A DNA stretch of 64,000 nucleotides. Source: Halocafeteria seosinensis (taxonomy: Eukaryota > Sar > Bigyra > Bicosoecida). The notes under the pieces are model-generated. The model saw nothing but the letters and a program-made list of their open reading frames with translations, was not told the DNA's origin and made no database searches. Position 1 is the first letter of the stretch; the number at the start of each line of letters is the position of its first letter. Shown here in pieces: positions 1 through 10,900 of this stretch. A program made the position numbers and the translations under genes. The stretch spans positions 171,341 through 235,340 of the forward strand of contig LVLI01000043.1 of assembly GCA_001687465.1 (NCBI GenBank). Direction: 5' to 3'.

Positions 1-1
1 T

Positions 2-1915
2 CTTCCCTTGCTTCGTCGTAAAGTCGCTTCTTGTTTCTCCCGTTTGACCTACCAGCTGCTGATGGTGCTGCTTTACCTCAGCCAATGGGTTCATTTCACT
101 ACGGCTTCCATTGGTACAATGAGCATCGTACTTTGTCGTTACAGAGAGATACACGCTTATTTCCTGAAACTGACGACTGTAATACTGAAGCAGCTCATTT
201 GTTGGCGCATGCCCATTTGGGGCACACAGATGCGCATCCATCCTAAACGCGTGCTTGGGGAGGCCAGTGGTAACGATCACATGTTGCGCGCAAACACGCT
301 CCAGTTCTTCTTCAGAAATTGAATAGAGTTTCCTTGTAACTTTCTGTGGGGAATGAGAGCTTCCATGTCCGCTGGCAGACATGTTGGTGTGAATCACAAC
401 ATATAAGAAGGAAGGCATGTCCACAGAGCTCAAAGTTGTGCTCCCGACACCAGGAAAGACAGTAGTAGCCAAAGAACGAGTGGAATCCACGCGAACCTCC
501 TCTATCTTACTAGCTTTTAAAGGGCTCAGTGAAGTTTCCCCGCTGTGGGAATCAGAGCGACCGGTTATATCATGAGTACTGGACCCAGTACCGGCCCTCG
601 AGAAACCAACAGAATGCCTCTCATTACCTTGGTTGTGATTGTCATCACCCAGAGCACTTTTGTCGGCGGATTTTGATTCACCAACCTTGTCTTGCTGCGG
701 CGATACAGACACTGTCTCTGTCGTCGTCTTTGCCAAAGCGGTTCCTATGGGATTAGTCACTGCCATTGTGGAAGCAAGAGAGCTATGCTGGCCCACGAAA
801 TTCGATGATGAACCGGGGCTAGAGCTACTACGGCTTTGCACATCCAAACCAGAACGCGGAGATGCGCCATTCACAACCGTGGTTCTCCCGCTCTTATTCA
901 ACGGGGTGGACTCTCCCTGTGCGGGGTTTCGAGGGCGTTTAGGGACTGGTTCAGCTCGCGGTGGTGAGACGAGCTTAGCAGGGGCTTTCTCCTCGTCCGT
1001 TCTCCTCTCCTGCACTTGCGCTGGAGGACTAAAGTGGTGCTTTCCTTCTGTTTGATCGCGATTCTGGCTTCTCGGTCCTATCAATGCACGGTTACTTGAA
1101 CCATCCGACGTGAACAGCGATGGTTGTAAAGCATTCGAAGGTGGTCGCTGCTGCACGCTCGACTGAGGAGAAAAGTACCCATTTCCTGATGGAGCACTCT
1201 GAGGAAAGAAGGCCAAATTCTTGCTTTCATAACGTGGCTGGCCCGCTTGTCCCCCAGAAGCGGGAGACAATTTCTCCATTAAGGATTCTGTCCTTTGGCG
1301 CACTTCTTGCACCATTCGTAGCAAGGATTGTTTCTGGGAAGCAACATCATTACGTCCAACCGTCCTCCCATTGTGCATAGTGCCGGGCGATCCCCCACTG
1401 TGCTGAAGTCTCGATGCCACGGATGCAGCTTGCGTTCGCGGGGTCGAGGAGGGAGAATCCACTCTTTGCATACTCCCGGAAAGCTTTTTCGGGGGTGTTT
1501 GATACCCTCGACGATGCAGTTCCTGCAAGAACATGTTCATCTCCTCTCTCGCTTTCTGCGTTGTTTGCTCGATAGGATGCATGCTGCCCCCCGTCGCCCT
1601 AGATGAGGCTTGCGACGAGTCCGGACTCAATGTACTGGAGGTGTGAGATGGATGTTGTGCCGGCAATGCGCTCTCTGAAGACGCCATTGTGCTGGGGTGG
1701 CCATTCGAGGCCCGCCAACTCTGGAGGAAGCTAGTGAGCGCCGGGTTCTGTACCTCTTTCACCACGCCACTACGTTCTGCACTATGAGGCCCTAACGATC
1801 GGTGCTTGTTCGTACTAGCTATATCAGCTTCGGTCTGTCCATGAACCCCATTGGCGGTCTCTGTGGAGCCTCTTGATGCCGGGGTTGTGCCTGAGAGCTG
1901 TTCCTGTCCATCCAT
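2..1915 (-). CDS. Partial hypothetical protein, C-terminus beyond left edge
   Basis: One minus-strand frame stays open from an in-frame stop at 1928-1930 down to the left edge, 638 codons from the first ATG (1913-1915). Random sequence would not stay open this long. The N-terminal two thirds is low-complexity and rich in Ser, Gln, Pro, Thr and Gly. It has one more ordered, helical-looking stretch near residues 110-140 (HPIEQTTQKAREEMNMFLQE) and another near 190-215 (MVQEVRQRTESLMEKL). The last ~140 visible residues are more ordered (YVVIHTN, LYSISEEELERVC, ELLQYYSRQFQEISVYLSV). I recognise no family. Composition and SP/TP dipeptides suggest a disordered regulatory or scaffold protein (inference). 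The gene is divergent from the P-loop gene at 2433 with about 520 bp between the two starts. The real 3' end and any introns beyond position 1 are unknown. Confidence 0.7.
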   Translation of the reverse strand, partial: MDGQEQLSGTTPASRGSTETANGVHGQTEADIASTNKHRSLGPHSAERSGVVKEVQNPALTSFLQSWRASNGHPSTMASSESALPAQHPSHTSSTLSPDSSQASSRATGGSMHPIEQTTQKAREEMNMFLQELHRRGYQTPPKKLSGSMQRVDSPSSTPRTQAASVASRLQHSGGSPGTMHNGRTVGRNDVASQKQSLLRMVQEVRQRTESLMEKLSPASGGQAGQPRYESKNLAFFPQSAPSGNGYFSPQSSVQQRPPSNALQPSLFTSDGSSNRALIGPRSQNRDQTEGKHHFSPPAQVQERRTDEEKAPAKLVSPPRAEPVPKRPRNPAQGESTPLNKSGRTTVVNGASPRSGLDVQSRSSSSPGSSSNFVGQHSSLASTMAVTNPIGTALAKTTTETVSVSPQQDKVGESKSADKSALGDDNHNQGNERHSVGFSRAGTGSSTHDITGRSDSHSGETSLSPLKASKIEEVRVDSTRSLATTVFPGVGSTTLSSVDMPSFLYVVIHTNMSASGHGSSHSPQKVTRKLYSISEEELERVCAQHVIVTTGLPKHAFRMDAHLCAPNGHAPTNELLQYYSRQFQEISVYLSVTTKYDAHCTNGSRSEMNPLAEVKQHHQQLVGQTGETRSDFTTKQGK

Positions 1916-2077
1916 TTCCCGTGCCGATTACACAACACTTACGTTCACCATCCACGCAACAATGGCATCACCCGATAGAGGATCGTCTTCTTGTTCTGAT
2001 GAGCCCCGAATTTCTTGTGCTACACACAATCCTGGGGGGCAATGCCATCCTAAAGGGCTCTGCGCGGGCTTTTTCCG

Positions 2078-2163
2078 TTGAACTTGAGGTTCAACTTCAC
2101 AAAGCATTCACTGAAAAGACTTCGAAGTTTTGAAGTTTAACTTCCGAAGCGAGACGAAGTTTT
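2078..2163. promoter_or_regulatory. Cluster of GAAGTT/AACTTC palindromes in a divergent promoter
   Basis: Four short palindromes sit in about 75 bp: TTGAAC-5nt-GTTCAA (2078-2094), ACTTCGAAGT (2119-2128), GAAGTT-T-AACTTC (2132-2144) and CTTC-C-GAAG (2141-2149). A lone GAAGTT follows near 2155. The cluster lies between divergent starts at 1915 (minus) and 2433 (plus), so a shared regulatory role is possible. That role is inferred from position only. Confidence 0.4.
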
Positions 2164-2432
2164 CTGTGTCAGTTTGGAACGAGGATCCCACGTCAATTCC
2201 ATACATGTATCCTAATGGTGCCCGTATACGTATGGTACTGTTCACATCGCACCGTTGGTATTGTCGTACATAGGTAATTGGAAGTGCAAGTTACTACACA
2301 CTGTACTCATCTGGATACTCATCGTAGACTAAGGAAGGCTGCTTCAAACTTAGACCTACAAGAGACCTTAAACGTGCTTTATTCTTCCTACTTCGTGATA
2401 TTCTTAACACTCTTTGGACAGCTGCTAAAGCA

Positions 2433-3814
2433 ATGAGCAGCCTAGCAAGTAAAAGACAAAAGCAAGCCGAAAGCGGTAAGCACACGAAACTCACCCCTGT
2501 TGTTTGTAAAACGCAAAATTATAACATCCAAATTTGCAGGATCCGGCGATTCTGGGACCTCACTTGAGGAAAAAATTTTGCCTCTGGAGAAGTTCCCAAG
2601 CAGTACGCCCAAGCGTTGGACGACACAAGGAGAACTCGTGAGAGTAAGATACCATTCTTGCAGACCTCTAAGCCTCTTGCAATGTGACTAACAAATATCT
2701 CCCCCCTATGCAGCTACAACAAAAGTTTAAGGATCTTTCTGCGATCAGAAAAGAGAGCCTGGAATTTGAACGCGAGGAGTATTGCTTTGATGGTCATTAC
2801 GACAAGTCAAGCAACACTACGTGTTCTATGATCATGGCAAACAATTTCATAGATAAAACGGAAGTATACCAAAAGGTTGTCCCTAAGTATGAAGCGGGAC
2901 AACACTGCTTTAGCGTGCAGTTTCCTGAGGGTGGAGGGAAGACGGCACTCATAGACTTCCTGCAGAGTACCCTGTCAATCCCGCGAAATACGACCAATGA
3001 GGAATACAAGAAATTCGTGAAACGTTTACGAACCATGGAAGATGGCGACTTTTTTATTGAACAACCATTGTCTTTTTGTCTACGCATCGATTTTGCGGTG
3101 GACACTATTGAACGTGCACGGGAAGCGGTGCGCTCAGCGTTCATTGAATGTGGTGTTCATATTCGTCGGGATGACAATATGACCTGCGCAAATATCTTTT
3201 GGGAAGGTCTGGAGGGACTGACATTGGTATGGAAAGCAGTAAGGCCTGCTGAAAGCCCGATGTTCAAGGCTGTAGTACTGGTAGATGGGATGGATGAGTC
3301 ATGGAAAGATCAAGCTTCTGTATCTGAACATTTTCCGGGGCGACAACTACTACGGGAAATTACATACATAACAAATGTGCTAAAGGCAGAGAGCGGAATC
3401 TTCAAGTTGATGGTCCTAACGACTGCAAAACCATTGCCTGGCCTTGGGCTCTCGAGTCTGGATTTGACGGAAGTCTCCGATAGACAATGGTTCGAAGGCT
3501 TGACCGGCGTCACACGGAGTCAGGTTCAAAAAGCAATTGATGCTCTTCCAGATTCTCATTCTTTGATAGAGGCGTACAAGAAAGCACGAGAAACGGGAGA
3601 TTTTGGGAAGTTAACGGAATGTAGAATTAGTTCTTGTGAAAATCCAGTGGATTACTTTATGTTGGAATACCAGTTGGAGCGTCCAGTCACCAGAAGGTAT
3701 GGATATGGTGATTTTGATTCACCGAGTCTTGAGCCCGTTGCTGCTCCCGGTAAATTGTTCAATTTTATTACCGAGTTAAGGGAGCTTTGCCCTCGTTGCC
3801 CTGTAAAGGAATAG
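2433..3814 (+). CDS. P-loop NTPase-like hypothetical protein, three exons
   Basis: Exons 2433-2475, 2540-2643 and 2714-3814 join in frame across GTAAGC...TTTGCAG and GTAAGA...ATGCAG introns (64 and 70 bp) to give 415 residues. The start MSSLASKRQKQAES precedes the first donor. A nucleotide-binding loop is likely at residues 122-126 (GGGKT), preceded by an F-I-DKT motif (D96-T98). Hydrophobic strands then lead to VLVDGMDE (D240), a plausible Walker B. The DKT-then-P-loop layout recalls the AAA-ATPase-like (PF09820) group, but here the Walker A is shortened (EGGGKT without the usual GxxxxGK spacing), so membership is uncertain. No signal peptide or TM helix is seen. It lies between the divergent partial gene and the remodeler gene (1.16 kb to the next start). 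Function unknown. Confidence 0.7.
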
Positions 3815-4243
3815 GTGCTGAAGATTCCGTGAGTATCACCAGTTTGAAAGATTGAGCCTGCAATATCCTTGCGTTACATTCCGGTTGTAGTACAGAGGTG
3901 TATCAATTAATTCTGGTGCCATTTGTTCCAACTGCCCACGGACCTGAACTACCTGAAGAACGTATTGCATTTCATGAATTTGGGAAGACCACTGAATTAC
4001 CATTTATTCATTAGCTATATTAAATAACGACGCGCGCGTGTGTACAGTATGCAGTACCAGCTTCCACGACAGTCTGTGACTCCACTTGCACATTCGTACT
4101 CACTCGTACACCAGTAATTCATACTAACCACCGTACCTTATGCAGTGCAATAGTAAAAAGTGATACGTTAAGATTGCTTCCTCCAAGTCACGCGCAACCG
4201 GTACACTTGTATTGCCGCATTTTGTTTTAAATTCCACTGTCTG

Positions 4244-4268
4244 CCGGGCCCAAGGCCCGGATCCGGGC
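4244..4268. repeat. Two overlapping GC-rich perfect palindromes
   Basis: CCGGGCC-CAA-GGCCCGG (4244-4260) overlaps GCCCGGATCCGGGC (4255-4268). They lie in the 1.16-kb gap between the P-loop gene and the remodeler gene. The rest of 3815-4635 shows no supported gene. Related GGATCC(C)GG strings occur near 4699 and 12922. Confidence 0.5.
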
Positions 4269-4635
4269 TCTGTTTGAAAGGGCTGTCTTCCATTCCTCGC
4301 TGCAGGCATTTTCATTTGGTTGTGATGATTTGCCACATACGAGTTTTAGGGTTGATTTATTCAATGAGAGAGTGTGTTTTTCCTTGTCGCTTGTATCAAG
4401 CATTTTGTAGCCTTTCTTCGGCTTGGTGGTAGACGAAGGGGAGCTTCAAAATTGTATTATTCATCGTTGGACACCGAAACGAAACCTTTCTAGCATTCAT
4501 TCGCTGTATACGAGTGTTGTGTACACGGAGGAGAGTGTGTGTTGCGTCTTATAGCGCCGGTACGAGAGCTTTGGCGCCCTGAAGAGTCCCTCAAAACAGG
4601 ACGGAATCGAGGGAAAAGATCATCACTTTGGAGGA

Positions 4636-4970
4636 GTAAGTCATCCAGAGCATGGATATTCCCCCTGTTCTTGGGTCAGATTCGTGTAGATTTCATTTTG
4701 GATCCCGGAAAGGGCTCTGGAGAGGGCCCGATCCCGGCGGGTTGAAAAATTTGAATTCCTCCCTTCTGTGGCTGAGGGCTTGTTGGGCCTCCTCTTCGCT
4801 TTGTGGCGACGGTAGGTCACTCAAGTGCTAACGTTCCCCGGGGCTCTACGCCAAGGGGAGCCAATAGGGGACAAACGCACAGGGGCTTTTTTGTCGTTTT
4901 CCGAAGGGGCCGTTAAACTCGCCGAATTGATTGTCGTGACTAATGGGAATCCTAACGTGCGGGCTTGCAG
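4636..4970 (+). other. Probable 5'-UTR intron of the remodeler gene
   Basis: A GTAAGT donor at 4636 and a GGGCTTGCAG acceptor ending at 4970 lie just upstream of the ATG at 4979. The enclosed 335 bp has no convincing coding potential. If it is spliced, the upstream in-frame ATG at 4943 is removed and translation starts at 4979. At 335 bp it is longer than the coding introns seen here. Confidence 0.45.
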
Positions 4971-4978
4971 GTAATAGA

Positions 4979-7900
4979 ATGTCGGAAACGGATTTAACAC
5001 CAGCGGGAAGACCTGTGCGGAGTGCGCGCCGCAAGACTCCTCAGACAGAAGAGAACAAAGATCGCTATGAGCTTCCTGAAGATGACGAAGAATTTGAGAA
5101 GTTGTTAGGCGAGGAACGCCGTGACCAGGACAAGGACGATTCCGAAGAAGAAGAGGCGAATAAGGGTCCCGATTTGAAAATAGAGCTGATTGTCGCCAGA
5201 CGTCCGAAACAGTTCGAGGAAGTCGACCCAGATGTTCCCGAGGATCGCTACGAATATTTGATCAAATTCGTCGGGAAAAGGTAAGTCGACTGCTTCGCTC
5301 CCTCGTATTAGCATCTATCTATCATTCCGAATTGCCACTGGTGCAGTTATCTTCATGTAGAGTGGTTCACCTACCAAGACATTGTTGAGTTAAATCCCAG
5401 GTACAAGTCTACAGTGAGAAAGTTTAATCAGAGATGGGAGGCAGAGCATGTTGCAGACGAAGAGGATATCGAAGAGTACTTTGATCCTTCGTATTGTGAA
5501 GTTGACAAAATCCTTGCCCAACGAGACGCCGATCACCTGGTTACACCACCGCATGTATGGGAAATAGACTCGGAAGGGTTCGACACCAGGGTAAATAAAG
5601 AGAATGGCAACACAGACGACAAGGAGAACAATCAAGACGAAGAAGAACCTAAAACTAGTGTCCAAATTAAACGGGAACGACTGTTCCTGGTCAAGTGGAA
5701 GAACCTTGGTTATCATCAATGCACATGGGAATGGGAAAGTGATGTTAACGATGATATCGCCGTTAGTAGGTTTCTTCGCTCAAATCGGCCCCCTTCAGAT
5801 GCAGAGCCAGATAATTCGGAACTTCTCCGCTGTAAATATCCCAAATTTTATTGGGGAAGCACCTTGAATGTGTACACAGCGGACTCTAGTGAAGCTCATC
5901 CGCATCCTGTTCGTCCACCGAAAGAGGCCGAATCTAGCGAAAGTGAAGGCTCGGGCTCGGAGTCTAGTTCTACAAACGGTAGCGATTACTCGTACAGTTC
6001 TGATGCAGATTCAGACTTTGGTGAAGAAAATGGGCGTCAACGCGGGAAACCCACACCCAGCTCAGCGAAGAAGGTTCCGCAGAATCAACAAGCACCCACA
6101 AAAAAGCCCGACAAGCAGTCCAAGAAGCACCTCTTAAGAGCTGCGGTCATCGCGACACTGAAGGATAAGCACCTTCATGAGCGGGAGGTAGCTGAAGCAT
6201 TGGATATGGTACAGAACCATGCTCTTCACAATTGGCTTCACTACAGTAACAGCATCTCGGACGCTCAAGAAGGCCGAATATTGCGCTGGCTAGCTGCTGA
6301 AGCTCCTTTGGACTGGCGCCGAAAATTCAAGGAAATCTGGGAGTGCCCGGCGAACGTAAAGGAACGGTACTCTATTCATAGACTGCATCTTCGCCGTGAA
6401 ATTGGGCTGAAATACGACGGCTTGCCGTTGGTGCAGTTGGGAAATCCCGGTGCGTCCGTCAGTACGTATGAACACGGACACAAAAGCCTGCCAAGGGAAG
6501 AAATTAAGCATTTGAAAGTGAGCAATGGTTGGGATCCTCATGATTTCAATTCGAGGCTGCGAGCGACTGAACTGAGTTTTCATATTCATGGGACTTCTAG
6601 TGAAAATTCACCGACGCAAATGACCAAAAAGATGATGTTGATACCTCTCTCCCAGATGTCCTCATTAATACTATCTGCCTGTGCGAAGAAACCAGGAATG
6701 AAGCTAAACGCATGGCAACAACATGTCATTCGTATGTCTAACCAGGCTCCACCTCACCCAGACCAGTATAATTCGTTTTGGGCCCGGTCGGAGTATTCTG
6801 CGAGACGAGCTTTACGCAAAGCCTTTGGTCTGCCAAGTTCGGATAGGGTGAGAAAGGGTGAACTGGATGACGAGGGATATTTTAGAGACTTGCAGGCGGC
6901 AAGGCGGGACCGGGACGCGCAGAAATTGCGCATGCGCGCGAGAATCTTACGAATTCGGTATCCCCACAAATCACCCGAAGAGATCCAAAATATGATTCGG
7001 TACGGAAGGAGTGTAGACTACGAGCAAAATATGAAACTTGACAGTGAAGAATCTGATGGATGGTCCTCTGTCTCTGCCGATGAAGAGGATCTAATCAAAC
7101 CGGCCAAAAAGCGTCCCCAACCCAATCGCCCCTACGTTCCCTACTATAAGTCTCGGTCTTGTCTCCGTCATAGAGTCCATGAGGATGTTGTGACGGATTC
7201 CGACTCCGACAACGACGAAAATGTTAATGTCGGGTGTTATCCCTTGAAGGTGCGCTTGAAAAAGGGACCTCTGAGCCCAGAAGGTGTGCAAACCTACCAA
7301 CGGTGCAGCCAACTGCCCGATATTGAGAACTCAGACAACGAAGACTATCCCCTAACGTTAAGACTGAGTCAAAAACGTGCCCGAGAGCGTGGTGGCGCTA
7401 GACTACTACGATTTGTCGTCGCTACACCGCCTCCACAGAGTGTAGGTACGAAAGAAGACGATACGCACGAGGAATCCGCTGAGGCGGAACACGTTGAGCT
7501 AGGGGAGGGCCCTGGTAAAGAGGCTCCTACTTTGAGTATCGAGGGAGATAAGTCTTTGTCGGAAAATGTGTATTTGGCGTTTCGAAACAAGCTTAGTTTC
7601 CTCGACAATACTGGTAAGAGTTTGACCGAAATTCCCCTCCCGCATTTGCGGACGAGGCTTACTGTTTTGAGGCACTTGATATATGTTGGAGGCCGTTGGA
7701 TATTAAGATTCTTGGATGATACGAACTTTGTGTCCAGCTTCCCGCCAACAATGGATAAACGCTCTAAGCCTCGAACGGCTTTAATGGAAACGGAAGCAGC
7801 TGCGCTTTTTCTATCGTATCAATTTTTCTCTACGAAGGTTGCCGAGCTAATGCGTGAGCGCTGGTCCGCCTTAGATCCCAGTATTGTGGAGGCTGAAGCT

Positions 7901-10900
7901 AAAGGGGAAGATGTGGATCGTTCGACCGATATGATGAAATGGCAGAAAAGTGTGCATTACCATTTAGGACCGACTCCACCTCGGGACGAATTCTCACTGG
8001 ATACTTCAGAGTACTTCAAGGATGCTGAGGAAACCGAGGAAGATGATAGTAAAGTTCTAAAACTAGGAGCGGAGCCTCAGTTCGATAGTGCAACTGCCTC
8101 GAGTAGTTTGACTGCTGATACAACTTTTGCGCAGACCTACAGTAAGCCTGCGGAGGAGAGTCGTGTAGTTGCGCCTCATGACCCTAATGTCAAACGGGCT
8201 CCAAATACAGGGGTACGGTTGAACTATATTGATGTTGAGGATGCTCCGGTATTTGTACCCCCGAAGAGTGAAGCACCAATCCCTCCTCGGATGCGCCGAG
8301 GAAGTGGATTTAAACCGCTGCGTGCATCGCCGCAGTACCCTGGAGGTAAGACGTTGCGGTCGTACCAAGTTGAAGGCCTAAACTGGATGATTCAATCATG
8401 GCACGCTGGTCGCAATATTATTCTAGCTGATGAAATGGGTCTGGGAAAAACGGCTCAAACTGTTGCTTTTCTTCACTACCTGTTCACCGTTGGTGGAATC
8501 AGAGGGCCTTTCTTGATTGTGGCTCCGCTTTCAACCATTGAGCATTGGTCCCGAGAAGTGGAAGTATGGTCTGGTGGTGGTCTCAATCAGTGTTTCTACC
8601 ACGTTGCAGCTGGGGTCGGACGAGATGTTCGCGCATTCGTTCGTGAATGGGAGTGGTACTATCCAGGTTACAAGAGGAATACCCACAAGTTTCACGTTCT
8701 GATTACTACCTACGAAGTTGCAAAAGCAGATGCTGATTATCTTGCCCCGATCCCTTGGGAAGCTATGATCATTGACGAAGGACATAAAATACGAGGCCCT
8801 CACTCCGTGACAAAGGAAATCTTACAGAACAGACTTTCCGCGAACTTCAAGATGCTACTTACAGGAACTCCCTTGCAGAACAACACTACCGAGCTTTGGT
8901 CGTTATTGAACTTCCTTGAACCGGACAAGTGGGGAACAGCAGCCGAATTTGAGTCCGAGTTCGGAGACCTGCGGACAACGGAGCAGGTAAGCCGTTTACA
9001 GCGCGTGATTGGACCGGTTATCTTGCGTCGTGTCAAAGAACAAGTTGAAAAGAGTATCCCTAAGAAGGAGGAGACCATAATTGACGTCGAGCTGACTATG
9101 TTGCAAAAGCAGTATTACCGAGCTATTTTCGAAAAGAATCGCATGTTTCTATACCGTGGTTGTGACAAAAACAATCTGCCTGCGTTATCGAACATAGAAA
9201 TTCAACTGCGAAAGTGCTGTAATCATCCTTACTTGATTTCTGGTGTTGAAGACAAGGACATGATTGATGGGGAATCGGATATGCAGCGGGCTGCGGAAAC
9301 TGAGGTATCCAGAGCTGAAGCCAACGACAAAGGGCAAGAAAATGGACAGAAAGATAATACTAACGATGCTACGAGCAGGTATGAGAGTGACAATGCAGCA
9401 GTACATGCTATGGCCTTGAGCAAGACACAGGTTGCGTCGCAAGGGACGTCGTTGAATGGAGGGGACAATGCCGGGGCATGGAGAGAAGAAGAAGAGGAGG
9501 ATGGAAGGATCTCTCCCACCACTGGTCACAGAGGCCTCAAGTCCCCGTTGAGACACAGCAAGCACCATCTTAAGGGTATAAGCGTCCATTCTCAGCCTAA
9601 AGATCCCTATGAAAGTGCCTTAGCACGGCAAAAGTTGAACAGGCTTGTCGCGTGTAGCGGGAAAATGGTCCTTATGGACAAGCTTTTACCCAAGCTCCGA
9701 GCAGAGGGACACAAGCTACTCATTTTTTCCCAGATGGTTCGAATGCTTGACATAATGGAGGATTATTGTCGGGGTCGTGGGTTCCCCTATGAACGCATTG
9801 ATGGGGGTGTCCGCGGAAACGATCGCCAGGCTGCTATTGATCGTTTCCAAACGGATCCAAATTCCTTCATATTCATGCTTTCTACTCGTGCAGGAGGCGT
9901 TGGTATCAATTTGACTGCTGCTGATACTGTTATCATATTTGACAGTGACTGGAATCCGCAAAATGATATCCAAGCCACCGCAAGAGCGCATAGGATTGGC
10001 CAAACGCAAGAAGTTAAGGTTTATCGCCTTTTGACACGAAACACGTACGAAGCGAAAATGTTTGAACGCGCGTCTAAGAAATTGGCATTGGATCAAGCCG
10101 TCTTGGGTGGCGGAGAGATGGAAGAGCAGGGTGGGAAACGAAAGAGTAAGAGTGTTAAGCAAGCGGAAGAACTGGAGAGTCTGCTACGGCATGGAGCGTA
10201 CGGTGCGCTAAGTGGAGAGGGTGAAGATCTTAGTCGGAAGTTCGTAGAAAGCAGTATCGATCAGCTGCTTAAAGTGAATACTAGAACTGTGGAGGTGGAC
10301 AATAACACTGGCTACAGCGTATTCAAGTCTTCATTTTCCCTGGATGAGGCAGAAAAGAAGGGGGACGATATTGACATCAATGCCAAGGACTTTTGGGAAC
10401 GTGTCTTGCCGGGGTATGTTTCGGCGGCTAAATTGCTAGACGAATTGAACAGCGGCCAAGCCACGAAAACAGCTGAGTCCCGTAGAGAATTCATGGATAA
10501 GGTCGAGAAGCTCGTTACTGGACTTAAGGAGATGCGAGAAAAAGGTGAACTGGACGAGAGTGGCTCCTTCTCCCTAGGCTCCTTGGGGGAATCAGAAGTG
10601 GGCACGGCTTGCTCTCTGCTAGTACAAGTAAGCGCGATGAAGAGCGTATTTAGTGACGAAGATATCTCCCGGGCTACTGAATGGCTTGAAATGCTTGAAG
10701 GAACCCGTGTTAGGAGCTGTCGTAACCAAGAATTTGGTGGCCGCTTTGAAGGAGATATGGGGAATGATTTTGGTGTTAGAATCGGCCGAAACAAGCCTGG
10801 TCGAAAGAACAAGAAAGCTGATAAGAGACCACGCCGCCGCCGCGGAAATGAAACTGACAGTTCTGTTTCTGATCTAGAGGATAGTGATGAAGATGGCGAA

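Noticed and set aside
639-1055. Plus-strand frame of 138 codons
   Set aside because: It lies opposite the much longer minus-strand frame 2-1915 and has no family features.
2433-3814. P-loop gene as part of a transposon
   Set aside because: No terminal repeats, transposase motifs or target-site duplication were found around it.
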